NCBI GenBank assembly: GCA_937951895.1
Contig: CALFER010000024.1
Span: forward strand, 1-64,000
DNA: 64,000 bases
Origin: an uncultured bacterium
GTDB lineage: Bacteria; CSSED10-310; CALFER01
Direction of reading: 5' to 3'
A program made the position numbers and the translations under genes. The notes below the pieces were generated by a model. The model ran no database searches, was not told the DNA's origin, and saw only the letters and a list, made by a program, of their open reading frames with translations. The first letter of the stretch is position 1. Each line of letters begins with the position of its first letter. Shown here piece after piece: positions 34,445 through 42,927 of this stretch.

Positions 34445-35260
34445 ATGGAAGCGACCCCCAACAGACCGATCGTAGAGCTGGCTGACCTGATCGTCGAACG
34501 TCACGATTTGCTTCTGATTGCCGGACCATGCAGTGTTGAAAGTGAGGAGCAGCTTGTCGCGTGTGCGGAACTTCTCCGGGAATGCGGCGTCCGTTTCATG
34601 CGCGGGGGCGCATACAAGCCGCGCACGAATCCGTATAGCTTTCAAGGCATGCAGCAGAAAGGACTCGAGCTTCTCGGCAAGATCCGAAACCAGTTCGGGT
34701 TGAAAATCGTCACCGAGATCGTCGATATTGAGCATCTCCCCGAATACGAGGATACCGTCGATATCCTTCAGATCGGCGCGCGCAACATGAGCAACTTCCA
34801 GTTCCTCAAGCGCCTCGCCCCGCTGACCCGGAAACCGATCCTGCTGAAGAGGGGGTATTCCGCGACGATCGAGGAACTGGTGATGGCAGCCGAGTATCTG
34901 ATCGCGGGCGGCAATCAGAATGTCATATTATGTGAGCGGGGTATCCGCACCTTCGAACCCATGACCCGAAGCACACTCGATATATCAGCCATCCCCATCG
35001 TCCAGAAACTCTCTGCGCTGCCGATCATCGTGGATCCGAGCCATGCCAGCGGGAGAAGCGACATTGTCATTCCGATGGCTCTCGGTGGCCTTGCGGCGGG
35101 CGCAGACGGACTGATGGTCGAAATTCATCCGAATCCACAGAAGGCCTTGTGCGATGGACTCCAATCCCTCGATTTTGACAAATTCAGAGAACTGATACGC
35201 TCGATCGATCGCATCCGTCCGTTTCTGGAATCGCAGCGACGCCGGGAGACCCGCTCATGA
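34445..35260 (+). CDS. 3-deoxy-7-phosphoheptulonate (DAHP) synthase, type I-beta
   Basis: Condenses phosphoenolpyruvate with erythrose 4-phosphate, the first step of the shikimate pathway. The 271-residue barrel has LLIAGPCSVES, RGGAYKPRTNPYSFQG, ILQIGARNMSNFQFLK, PILLKRGYSATIEELVMAAEYL, ILCERGIRTFE, RSTLDISAIP, PIIVDPSHASGRSD and DGLMVEIHPNP, as in AroF/AroA(G)-like I-beta enzymes. In I-beta enzymes a chorismate mutase or ferredoxin-like domain is often fused for feedback control; here no extension is present and a mutase-like domain sits at the end of the previous gene instead. AGGAG precedes the ATG. It overlaps the DUF362 gene by 4 bases. Confidence 0.95.
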   Translation: MEATPNRPIVELADLIVERHDLLLIAGPCSVESEEQLVACAELLRECGVRFMRGGAYKPRTNPYSFQGMQQKGLELLGKIRNQFGLKIVTEIVDIEHLPEYEDTVDILQIGARNMSNFQFLKRLAPLTRKPILLKRGYSATIEELVMAAEYLIAGGNQNVILCERGIRTFEPMTRSTLDISAIPIVQKLSALPIIVDPSHASGRSDIVIPMALGGLAAGADGLMVEIHPNPQKALCDGLQSLDFDKFRELIRSIDRIRPFLESQRRRETRS

Positions 35261-36465
35261 CCACGCATCGTGTCGCATGCCTGAAACTCAACAATCTTGA
35301 AGGATCACCCGTCCGCTTCGATGAATCCGATCTGAAGACTATCCGGATCGCGCTCGAATCCCTCCTCGACCTGATCGGAATGACCGCCTCGACCTTTCGC
35401 GGCAGGACGGTTCTGATCCACCCGAATCTCGTGCGCCCGAACCCGGACAGGATCCCGTCGAGCTACACCGATCCGCGCGTGGTGATCGCGCTGATGCGTC
35501 TGCTGTTCGATGCCGGAGCGCGTCACGTGAGAGTGGGGGAGAATCCCGGATTCGGTTTCCCGGCGAGACAGGCTTTTCGGGAAGCGGGGCTCGAGGAACC
35601 ACTGCGAAAAGGCGGTGCCGAGATCTGTTATTTCGACGAAGGGGAATGGGAGACGGTAGCGAATCCGGGAGGTCGGTTGTTCCGATCGATCCGAATCGCC
35701 AAGCCCGTGCTGGAATGCGATTGTTTCATCAATGTTCCGAAGTGGAAGACACACATGCTGACCACCGTGTCGCTATCGATCAAAAACCTGCTCGGGATCA
35801 TCAACGACAGCCAGCGCATGTTGTTTCACCGGAATGATATCATCGACAAAATCGTCGATCTGGCGCTTGTGCGTCCGCCCGATCTGAACATCATCGATGG
35901 ACTGTGGGCCATGGAAGGCCAGGCGCCGTTCCACGGAGTGCCGATTCCCGATTTCGGGACGCTGGCAGCCGGCGCCGATATGACCGCGCTCGATATCACC
36001 GCCGCCGGACTGATGGGATTCCAACCGCAGGAAATTCCGCACCTTGCTCTCGCGCGCCAGCGACTCTGGAACGGAGAAGACCGGACCATCGACTGTCGCG
36101 GAGATGCGCCGGAAGCGATCCGCCGCCGATTTCTCCGTCCGGTGCTGTCGAGCGCCGGGCAGTTTCCCGGCGTCAACGTCATCGAATGCGGTGTCTGCAA
36201 CGGATGCCTGTCTGCGATCCGTCACAGTCTCGATAAACTCCGGTTTGAAAACGCCATCCACGACTTGCCCCCCGTCACGATCGTATCCGGTCGGGCTCAG
36301 CCGAACCACATGACCCTCGAGGAGTGGCCTGGAAGACTTATCCTGTTCGGCAATTGCGCGGTCGAGTTTCAGTTCTACGCACATGAGACACGGAATCGGG
36401 GAGTATGGATCCCTGGATGTCCTCCTCATGTGCTGGACCTCGAAAAACAACTCAGACAGATATGA
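35257..36465 (+). CDS. DUF362 domain protein with Cys-rich motif
   Basis: A 402-residue protein of the DUF362 family, whose biochemical role is not established; some members carry Fe-S clusters. Visible segments: VLIHPNLVRPNP, ARHVRVGENPGFGFPARQAFREAGL, CDCFINVPKWKTHMLTTVSLSIKNLLGI (the family signature) and LNIIDGLWAMEGQAPFHGVPI. Near the C-terminus ECGVCNGC offers three closely spaced Cys, possibly a metal site. It starts inside the DAHP synthase stop (ATGA) and overlaps queE the same way, so it is made together with both. Function not assigned. Confidence 0.85.
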   Translation: MTTHRVACLKLNNLEGSPVRFDESDLKTIRIALESLLDLIGMTASTFRGRTVLIHPNLVRPNPDRIPSSYTDPRVVIALMRLLFDAGARHVRVGENPGFGFPARQAFREAGLEEPLRKGGAEICYFDEGEWETVANPGGRLFRSIRIAKPVLECDCFINVPKWKTHMLTTVSLSIKNLLGIINDSQRMLFHRNDIIDKIVDLALVRPPDLNIIDGLWAMEGQAPFHGVPIPDFGTLAAGADMTALDITAAGLMGFQPQEIPHLALARQRLWNGEDRTIDCRGDAPEAIRRRFLRPVLSSAGQFPGVNVIECGVCNGCLSAIRHSLDKLRFENAIHDLPPVTIVSGRAQPNHMTLEEWPGRLILFGNCAVEFQFYAHETRNRGVWIPGCPPHVLDLEKQLRQI

Positions 36466-37106
36466 ATCGGGATGCCGGACTGAATGTGTTCGAAGTGTTC
36501 ACTTCCTTGCAGGGAGAATCGTCATTTGCAGGCCTGCCGTTCGTTTTCGTGCGGCTCGCGGGATGCAATCTGAATTGCGCATGGTGCGATACTCCGGCCG
36601 CGCAATCCTTCGCATCCGGACACACTGTCCCGGTGTCGGAAGTGATGGAGCAGGTTGTCAGCACCGGCATGCGGCATGTCTGTATCACGGGAGGGGAACC
36701 CCTGCTGCAGACCGGTGCGACCGATTTGATGCGCAGGTTGTTGCATGCCGGATTGACGATTACGGTCGAAACCAACGGAAGTCTCGATGTTTCGAGCTGC
36801 CCGGACGGTGTGATGAGGATCATCGACATCAAATGCCCGTCGAGTGCCATGGCGGATCACAATCGATTCGACAATTTTCGATTATTGCGTCGGGGAGATG
36901 AGATCAAGTGCGTGGTGGCGGATCGGGACGATTATGAGTATGCCAGGGAGATCGTTCTGCGGCATCTGCCTGCCTTCCAGGGCCCCGTGTTTTTCTCGCC
37001 CGTTTTGGATCGCCTCGAGCCCCGGCTACTTGCCAATTGGATGATATCTGATAAAATTTGCGCCCGGTTGCAGATCCAACTGCACAAGATCATCGGGATC
37101 GCCTGA
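36462..37106 (+). CDS. queE: 7-carboxy-7-deazaguanine synthase (radical SAM)
   Basis: A 214-residue radical SAM enzyme that ring-contracts 6-carboxytetrahydropterin to CDG in queuosine/deazapurine synthesis. N-terminal FTSLQGESSFAGLPFVFVRLAGC leads to the cluster motif CNLNCAWCD (Cx3Cx2C), then CITGGEPLLQ, TVETNGS and IDIKCPSS. Size and motifs fit QueE. queC, queD and queF are not in the window. The ATG overlaps the DUF362 stop by 4 bases; a longer in-frame start at 36405 would overlap by 61. aspS follows after 33 bases. Confidence 0.94.
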   Translation: MNRDAGLNVFEVFTSLQGESSFAGLPFVFVRLAGCNLNCAWCDTPAAQSFASGHTVPVSEVMEQVVSTGMRHVCITGGEPLLQTGATDLMRRLLHAGLTITVETNGSLDVSSCPDGVMRIIDIKCPSSAMADHNRFDNFRLLRRGDEIKCVVADRDDYEYAREIVLRHLPAFQGPVFFSPVLDRLEPRLLANWMISDKICARLQIQLHKIIGIA

Positions 37107-37139
37107 TTGTTTTCATTGCATATCGAAAGGACGCGTATC

Positions 37140-38936
37140 ATGACACCGAATCAACTTCTGGAACGAACTCATTATTGTCTCGATATAGCCCGTCTCGACG
37201 AACATACGCTCGTGACGCTGGCGGGATGGGTCCGCAAACGTCGTGATCTGGGGAATCTGATTTTTGTGGATCTGTACGACCGCTCGGGAATCGCACAGGT
37301 CGTGTTCGATCCGGAGACCAACAGGGAACTCCACGCGCAGGCATCCGAACTCAAACACGAATCCGTCGTGACGGTGCGGGGGATGGTCAGGCCGAGGCCT
37401 GCCGAGGCGTTGAATCGCGACATGAGTACCGGGATGGTGGAGGTGCATGCGGATGCGCTGACGGTTCACAACACCTCGAAAGTGCCTCCGTTTCCACTCC
37501 TGGGCAATCAGGACGTGAAGGAAGAACTCAGGCTGAAATACCGGTATCTGGATTTGCGGCGTTCCGAAATGTTCCGATATGTGCGCATCCGGCATCAGAC
37601 CTCACAGATCGTGCATGCGTTTTTGACTCGGCAGGGGTTTCTCGAGATCACCACACCGCATCTCATTCGCTCGACACCTGAAGGAGCACGGGATTTTCTT
37701 GTCCCGAGCCGTCTGCATGTCGGATCGTGTTACGCGTTGCCGCAATCCCCTCAGCTGTTCAAACAGATCTCGATGATCGCCGGATTCGACCGCTATTTCC
37801 AGATCGTGAAATGTTTTCGGGATGAGGATTCGCGAGCCGATCGGCAGCCTGAGTTCACCCAGATCGACATCGAGATGTCCTTCACGAAGAAGGAGACGCT
37901 GTTCGGAATTCAGGAACGGCTCATGAAGGAGATCTTTTCGCAGGTCGCAGGCATCGACATTCCAATCCCGTTTGAACGAATGACGTATGCCGAATCGATG
38001 CGACGATTCGGTTCCGATAAACCGGATCTCCGTTTCGGTCTCGAGATCCGTGATGTCACCGAGGTTGTCGGGCATACGGGATTCGGAATTGTGGATACGG
38101 TTGTCGCCTCCGGGGGAGTCGTCCGGGCGCTCCGGTACGAGGGAGGTGCGGTGTTGTCTCGAAAACAGGTCGACGAACTGGCCGGTATCGTGAAAAAACG
38201 GGGAGCAGGCGGGTTGATCGCGCTGAAGGTAGCCCCTGACATGTCGCTCGCGGGGCATGCACTCGAGAAATTTCTCGATCCGGAGCGACAGGCGCGTCTC
38301 ATTCGTGCGATCGAGGCTGCTCCGGGAGACCTGATCTGTCTTGTTGCGGGGAAGGAATCGACTGCGGCATGGTCGTTGGGAGACCTGAGGCTTCACATCG
38401 CACGGGTGACCGATATCGTTCCCGATACGCTCAGATTCGCGTGGATCGTTGATTTTCCGATGTTTGAATGGGACGAGGAATCAAAGCGGTTCCAGGCGAT
38501 GCATCATCCCTTCACCGCACCGTTGCCCGACGATCTGCACGATCTGGAGACGGATCCGGGGCGGATGCGGGCCCAGGCATATGATCTCGTGCTCAACGGC
38601 GTCGAAATCGGAGGAGGAAGTGTTCGGATCCACCAACCGGAGCTTCAAACGCGGCTTTTCCAGGCCATGGGGATCTCGCCGGAAGAGGCCGAATCACGCT
38701 TCGGATTTTTCCTGGAGGCACTGCGCTACGGAACACCGCCGCATTGCGGGATCGCCTTTGGATTCGATCGACTGATCATGCTGCTTTCCGGAACCGACAA
38801 CTTGAGGGATGTCATTCCATTTCCGAAGACGCTGCAGGCGGTCTGCCTGATGTCACAGGCGCCGTCACCGGTCACCGGCGATCAGCTCGACATGGTCGGG
38901 ATGCGATTGCGGCCGGACGGGCAATCCTCAACCTGA
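37140..38936 (+). CDS. aspS: Aspartyl-tRNA synthetase (bacterial type)
   Basis: Charges tRNA-Asp (and tRNA-Asn if non-discriminating). The 598-residue class II synthetase has an OB-fold anticodon domain (LVTLAGWVRKRRDLGNLIFVDLYDRSG) and motif 1 region VHAFLTRQGFLEITTP. Motif 2 is IVKCFRDEDSRADRQPEFTQIDIEMSF, the bacterial GAD insertion lies between about 290 and 420, and motif 3 is GIAFGFDRLIMLL. The ATG 37140 follows AAAGGA; an in-frame ATG at 37107 lacks a clear site. It ends the operon that began with the epimerase, with a promoter for rho just downstream. Confidence 0.97.
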   Translation: MTPNQLLERTHYCLDIARLDEHTLVTLAGWVRKRRDLGNLIFVDLYDRSGIAQVVFDPETNRELHAQASELKHESVVTVRGMVRPRPAEALNRDMSTGMVEVHADALTVHNTSKVPPFPLLGNQDVKEELRLKYRYLDLRRSEMFRYVRIRHQTSQIVHAFLTRQGFLEITTPHLIRSTPEGARDFLVPSRLHVGSCYALPQSPQLFKQISMIAGFDRYFQIVKCFRDEDSRADRQPEFTQIDIEMSFTKKETLFGIQERLMKEIFSQVAGIDIPIPFERMTYAESMRRFGSDKPDLRFGLEIRDVTEVVGHTGFGIVDTVVASGGVVRALRYEGGAVLSRKQVDELAGIVKKRGAGGLIALKVAPDMSLAGHALEKFLDPERQARLIRAIEAAPGDLICLVAGKESTAAWSLGDLRLHIARVTDIVPDTLRFAWIVDFPMFEWDEESKRFQAMHHPFTAPLPDDLHDLETDPGRMRAQAYDLVLNGVEIGGGSVRIHQPELQTRLFQAMGISPEEAESRFGFFLEALRYGTPPHCGIAFGFDRLIMLLSGTDNLRDVIPFPKTLQAVCLMSQAPSPVTGDQLDMVGMRLRPDGQSST

Positions 38937-38958
38937 TCCGATAAATCAAAACCTGCAC

Positions 38959-38987
38959 TTGACTTGACTGGTATTGATGGATATAAG
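38959..38987 (+). promoter_or_regulatory. Sigma-70-type promoter for rho
   Basis: TTGACT (38959-38964) and TATAAG (38982-38987) are spaced 17 bases apart. The predicted transcript has a leader of about 150 bases before the rho ATG at 39144. Confidence 0.65.
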
Positions 38988-38993
38988 GGGGCT

Positions 38994-39143
38994 AGCGCAA
39001 ACGTTCGTTTCATCATTTCGTTTCGTTGCTCCTTCTATTCGCCGATTCCGGCATTTAAGTTCATCTGAAGCTGAATTGCCTGCAGAGATGCATTTTATTG
39101 AAATGTCGATGCAGAGTACACGTCGATTCACGGAGGTTCTCTC
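38994..39143 (+). promoter_or_regulatory. Long pyrimidine-rich rho leader
   Basis: The untranslated leader between the predicted start site and rho contains a pyrimidine-rich stretch (about 39003-39052) with many TC/CC dinucleotides and few G, of the sort Rho binds as a rut site. Rho autoregulates its own transcription in E. coli, so autoregulation here is plausible but unproven. GGAGG precedes the ATG. Confidence 0.35.
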
Positions 39144-40394
39144 ATGATCATGAACATTACCGAACTCAAGGAAAAACCAGTTTCCGAACTCTATCAGATC
39201 GCTGCCGAGCTCGGACTGTCGCTCTCCTCATCACTCCGCAAACAGGAACTCATTTTTCGCATTCTTCAGGCTCAATCGGAAAAAGACGGATTGATTTTCG
39301 CCGAAGGTGTTCTGGAATGTCTGCCCGATGGCTTCGGATTCCTCAGATCGCCCGATTACAATTACCTGCCCGGCCCCGATGATGTCTATGTCTCTCCATC
39401 TCAGATCCGGCGCTTCGATCTGCGCACGGGTGATACCGTTTCGGGTCAGATCCGACCGCCGAAGGAGAATGAACGCTATTTTGCGTTATTGAAGGTCGAG
39501 GCGATCAATTTCGAGAGTCCCGAGGTTGCCAGGGAGAAAAGCTTTTTCGACAATCTGACCCCACTGTATCCTCTGGAGGCGTTTAAATCGGAACGCGCGG
39601 ATGATCTCGCCACTAGGGTCATGGCTCTGCTCACTCCGATCGGGAAAGGCCAGCGCGGCCTGATCGTGTCGCCGCCGCGCACCGGAAAAACCATGTTGCT
39701 TCAATCGATCGCCCATTCCATCACCCGCAATCATCCGGATGTCTACCTGATCGTTCTGTTGATCGATGAGCGTCCGGAAGAAGTGACGGATATGGAGCGG
39801 AGTGTCAAGGGTGAGATCATCAGTTCGACATTCGACGAGCCGGCACAGAGGCATGTGCAGGTCGCGGAGATGGTGATCGAAAAGGCCAAGCGGCTGGTGG
39901 AGCACAAGCGGGATGTCGTCATCCTTCTCGATTCGATCACCCGGCTCGCCCGTGCCTACAATGCCGTTGTCCCTCCGTCCGGCAAAATCCTCTCCGGCGG
40001 TGTCGACTCCAATGCATTGCATCGTCCGAAGCGATTCTTCGGTGCGGCGCGTAACACCGAAGAAGGCGGAAGTCTGACGATCATCGCGACAGCCCTGATC
40101 GATACCGGGAGCCGGATGGATGACGTCATCTTCGAAGAATTCAAAGGCACCGGCAACATGGAAATCCATCTCGATCGCCGTCTGGTAGACCGTCGCGTCT
40201 TCCCGGCTATCGATATCAAACGCTCCGGAACCCGCAAGGAAGAACTGCTGCTCAGCAATGACATCCTGAAAAAGGTCTGGATTCTGAGAAAGCTTCTGAA
40301 TCCGATGGGAGTAGTCGAGAGCATGGAGTTTCTGTTGGAGAAGATGGCGACAACCAACACGAACGAAGAGTTTCTCGCGATCATGAACACCTGA
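39144..40394 (+). CDS. rho: Transcription termination factor Rho
   Basis: A hexameric RNA helicase that ends transcription at rut sites. The 416-residue product has the N-terminal Rho_N helix (ITELKEKPVSELYQIAAELG), an RNA-binding cold-shock fold (EGVLECLPDGFGFLRSPDYNY, DVYVSPSQIRRF), Walker A IVSPPRTGKTMLLQ, IVLLIDERPEEVTDM, Walker B VVILLDSITRLARAYN, the Q/R-loop region SGGVDSNALHRPKRFFGAARN and EEFKGTGNMEIHLDR. Typical length with no N-terminal insertion. It heads the rho-rpmE-DUF1385-prfA-prmC-murA block found in several phyla. Confidence 0.98.
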   Translation: MIMNITELKEKPVSELYQIAAELGLSLSSSLRKQELIFRILQAQSEKDGLIFAEGVLECLPDGFGFLRSPDYNYLPGPDDVYVSPSQIRRFDLRTGDTVSGQIRPPKENERYFALLKVEAINFESPEVAREKSFFDNLTPLYPLEAFKSERADDLATRVMALLTPIGKGQRGLIVSPPRTGKTMLLQSIAHSITRNHPDVYLIVLLIDERPEEVTDMERSVKGEIISSTFDEPAQRHVQVAEMVIEKAKRLVEHKRDVVILLDSITRLARAYNAVVPPSGKILSGGVDSNALHRPKRFFGAARNTEEGGSLTIIATALIDTGSRMDDVIFEEFKGTGNMEIHLDRRLVDRRVFPAIDIKRSGTRKEELLLSNDILKKVWILRKLLNPMGVVESMEFLLEKMATTNTNEEFLAIMNT

Positions 40395-40462
40395 TCCCGT
40401 ATCGTCTCGGAGACAGGTGATTGCTTTTCTTCGCAACAGGTCCACACACCATTAAAAATGTG

Positions 40463-40491
40463 TTGTTTTCAGATTTGAGGCAGTGTATATA
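40463..40491 (+). promoter_or_regulatory. Putative promoter upstream of rpmE
   Basis: TTGTTT (40463-40468), 17-base spacer, TATATA (40486-40491). It lies in the 171-base gap between rho and rpmE; nothing else clear is seen in that gap apart from a weak ACACA/TGTGT inverted repeat near 40443-40466. Confidence 0.45.
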
Positions 40492-40565
40492 ACTGGGTTC
40501 ATGTCGGAATCGATCGACATGATCTTACCGTCACCTATTCTCGGTGATCCACTCGGAGGCGCGAA

Positions 40566-40799
40566 GTGAAAACTGGCATTCATCCCAAGTATGGTCCGGC
40601 GAAAATCACCTGTGCATGCGGGAACGTGATCGAAACACGTTCAACTAAACCGGATCTCAAAGTCGAAGTTTGCGCGAACTGCCATCCTTTCTATACCGGT
40701 AAGGAACGCGTTCTGTTCACGACCGGACGGATTGACAAGTTCCTGAAGCGGTATGGATTGGAAGGAGAGAAGAAGGAAACCGAAGCGACTCAGAGCTGA
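40566..40799 (+). CDS. rpmE: Ribosomal protein L31, zinc-binding type
   Basis: A 77-residue large-subunit protein bridging the 50S and 30S. Zinc ligands are visible: CAC (Cys16 and Cys18) and CANC (Cys37 and Cys40), so it is the zinc-containing form rather than the Cys-free YtiA type. The core (MKTGIHPKYGPA, HPFYTGKERVLFTTGRIDKFLKRYG) is standard, with a short acidic tail. The start is GTG at 40566, with GGAGG about 10 bases upstream. Confidence 0.97.
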   Translation: MKTGIHPKYGPAKITCACGNVIETRSTKPDLKVEVCANCHPFYTGKERVLFTTGRIDKFLKRYGLEGEKKETEATQS

Positions 40800-40816
40800 G
40801 GTTCCGACTCATCCGG

Positions 40817-41770
40817 ATGTCGAACATTCTCGTTGGCGGGCAGGCAGTTATCGAAGGCGTCATGATGCGCGCACCCGGCGTCATGACGATCGCTGTCCGT
40901 CGCACTGACGGCTCGATACACATCCACACGGATCATCCCGTATCACTGATCGATCGATTCCCGTTACTCGGCAAACCGGTCATTCGAGGCATTCTGGCAT
41001 TCGCCCAGGCTCTCGTGTTCGGCATCAAAGCCCTGAATTTTTCATCAACCGTCGCTCTGTCGGACATCAATGCGGCGGAGCGCAATGAGGTGGCTTCATC
41101 TCCGCATGTCGTGTCCGCGTCGGATGGTTTCGGTTCTCTGACGATGATCGGAATGCTCGTGTTCACACTCGGTCTTTCGATCGTGGTCTTCTTCTTCCTG
41201 CCATTGCTTCTGACTGACCTGACAGCCCGTTATTGCCCCTCCATCGCGGAGAATGCTCTCCTGTACAATCTGATCGACAGTCTGATCCGGATCGTGTTTC
41301 TGATTGCCTACATGATCGGGATCTCTTTATTCCCGGATATCCGCCGTGTTTTTCAGTATCACGGTGCCGAACACAAATCGATCTACACCTATGAAGCGTC
41401 ATTGCCACTGACGGTGGAGAACGCGCGTCGTTTCACGACCCTGCATCCTCGATGCGGGACGGCGTTTCTGATTCTGGTGGCTGTGCTCGCCATGATCCTG
41501 TTCAGCCTGATCCCCAAGGAAGCGGATCTCACCGTAAAACTGCTTCTGAGAATCCTCATGCTTCCTCTGATCGCCGGCATCGCCTTTGAAATCATGCGGA
41601 AAAGCGGTGAAGGCAGTCATCCGTTCTTCAACGTCGTGATTCAACCCGGTTTGTGGCTTCAGAGGATCACCACGCGCGAACCGGACGATGCGCAACTCGA
41701 AGTTGCGCTCTCCGCGCTGGAACGCGCTCTTCGGGAATCCGATTCCCGTTCTCGCGATCTCATCGTCTAG
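40817..41770 (+). CDS. DUF1385 (YqhQ-like) membrane protein
   Basis: A 317-residue membrane protein of the DUF1385 family. N-terminal VGGQAVIEGVMMRAPGVMTIAVRRTDGSI and the later YHGAEHKSIYTYEA ... RRFTTLHPRCGTAFLILV are family signatures; hydrophobic helices lie at about 110-140, 155-180, 210-235 and 235-260. Its biochemical role is not established. It occupies its usual slot between rpmE and prfA. Confidence 0.93.
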   Translation: MSNILVGGQAVIEGVMMRAPGVMTIAVRRTDGSIHIHTDHPVSLIDRFPLLGKPVIRGILAFAQALVFGIKALNFSSTVALSDINAAERNEVASSPHVVSASDGFGSLTMIGMLVFTLGLSIVVFFFLPLLLTDLTARYCPSIAENALLYNLIDSLIRIVFLIAYMIGISLFPDIRRVFQYHGAEHKSIYTYEASLPLTVENARRFTTLHPRCGTAFLILVAVLAMILFSLIPKEADLTVKLLLRILMLPLIAGIAFEIMRKSGEGSHPFFNVVIQPGLWLQRITTREPDDAQLEVALSALERALRESDSRSRDLIV

Positions 41771-41835
41771 GAATCCGCGTAATGCCTGTTTTGGCAATAC
41801 TCCTGTACTGTTCTTCCGGCTTGTGAGGGCCCATC

Positions 41836-42927
41836 ATGTTGATTGAACGCCTCAAGGAAATCGCACTCAAACACGAACAGCTCGCGATGAAGCTCGCAGA
41901 CCCGGACGTTTTCCGAGACCGGGACAGATACCGGGAACTGAATCGCGAGTATTCCGAGCTATCGGTCATTGTCGAATTGACACGAAAACGATCCAAGCTG
42001 GATACCGATCTCGAAGGCGCTCTCGAACTGGAACATGGAGAGCGGGATCCCGACATGCGTGAGATGGTCCAGTCGGAGATTCAGTCCCTTCGAAAATCCA
42101 TCGAGGATATCGACAGGCAGATCATCGAGGCACTCAATCCACCCGACCCGTTCGACGGCAAAAATGTCATTCTTGAAATCAGAGCCGGGACAGGGGGCGA
42201 GGAAGCCGGTCTCTTTGCTGCGGATCTCTATCGGATGTACACACGTTACGCTGAACGCAAGGGGTGGAAAGTCGAGGTCATGAGCGAGTCGGCGAGCGAA
42301 CTTCACGGACTGAAGGAAGTCATCGCTCTGATTTCGGGAAGACGCGTCTACGGATCGCTCAAGTACGAAAGCGGAGTTCACCGTGTGCAGCGGGTGCCGA
42401 TCACCGAAGCCAGTGGCCGCATCCATACCTCGGCGGTCACCGTCGCAGTCCTTCCTGAAGCGGATGATATTGAAGTCGATATCAATCCCGATGACATCCG
42501 GATCGATGTGTACCGGTCGAGCGGACCGGGGGGGCAGAGCGTCAACACGACGGATTCAGCCGTCCGGATCACGCATCTCAAGACCGGCCTGATCGTCACC
42601 TGCCAGGATGAAAAAAGCCAGCACAAGAACAAGGCCAAGGCTCTCAAGATCCTGAAATCAAGGTTGCTCGACATCGCGAGGCAGGAGCAGGAGGAGAAGA
42701 TCGCAAAGGAGCGACGGCAGATGGTCTCAACCGGAGATCGAAGCGCAAAGATCCGAACATACAACTTCCCACAGAACCGGGTGAGCGATCATCGGATCCA
42801 TCTCAATCTGCACAAACTCGAATATATCCTTGAAGGGGATCTCGATGAACTTGTCGCGGCGCTGGCTGCGCACGAGCAGACCGAGCAACTCAATGAGCGA
42901 TCGTCCGCGATGGACGACGACGAGTGA
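41836..42927 (+). CDS. prfA: Peptide chain release factor 1
   Basis: Recognises UAA and UAG stop codons and triggers peptide release. The 363-residue product has RAGTGGEEAGLFAADLYRMY, GVHRVQRVP, TSAVTVAVLPEA and the catalytic loop RSSGPGGQSVNTTDSAVRITH with GGQ. The codon-recognition region and C-terminus NFPQNRVSDHRI are typical. GAGGG lies before the ATG. It shares one base with the prmC start; PrmC methylates the GGQ glutamine of this factor. Confidence 0.98.
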   Translation: MLIERLKEIALKHEQLAMKLADPDVFRDRDRYRELNREYSELSVIVELTRKRSKLDTDLEGALELEHGERDPDMREMVQSEIQSLRKSIEDIDRQIIEALNPPDPFDGKNVILEIRAGTGGEEAGLFAADLYRMYTRYAERKGWKVEVMSESASELHGLKEVIALISGRRVYGSLKYESGVHRVQRVPITEASGRIHTSAVTVAVLPEADDIEVDINPDDIRIDVYRSSGPGGQSVNTTDSAVRITHLKTGLIVTCQDEKSQHKNKAKALKILKSRLLDIARQEQEEKIAKERRQMVSTGDRSAKIRTYNFPQNRVSDHRIHLNLHKLEYILEGDLDELVAALAAHEQTEQLNERSSAMDDDE

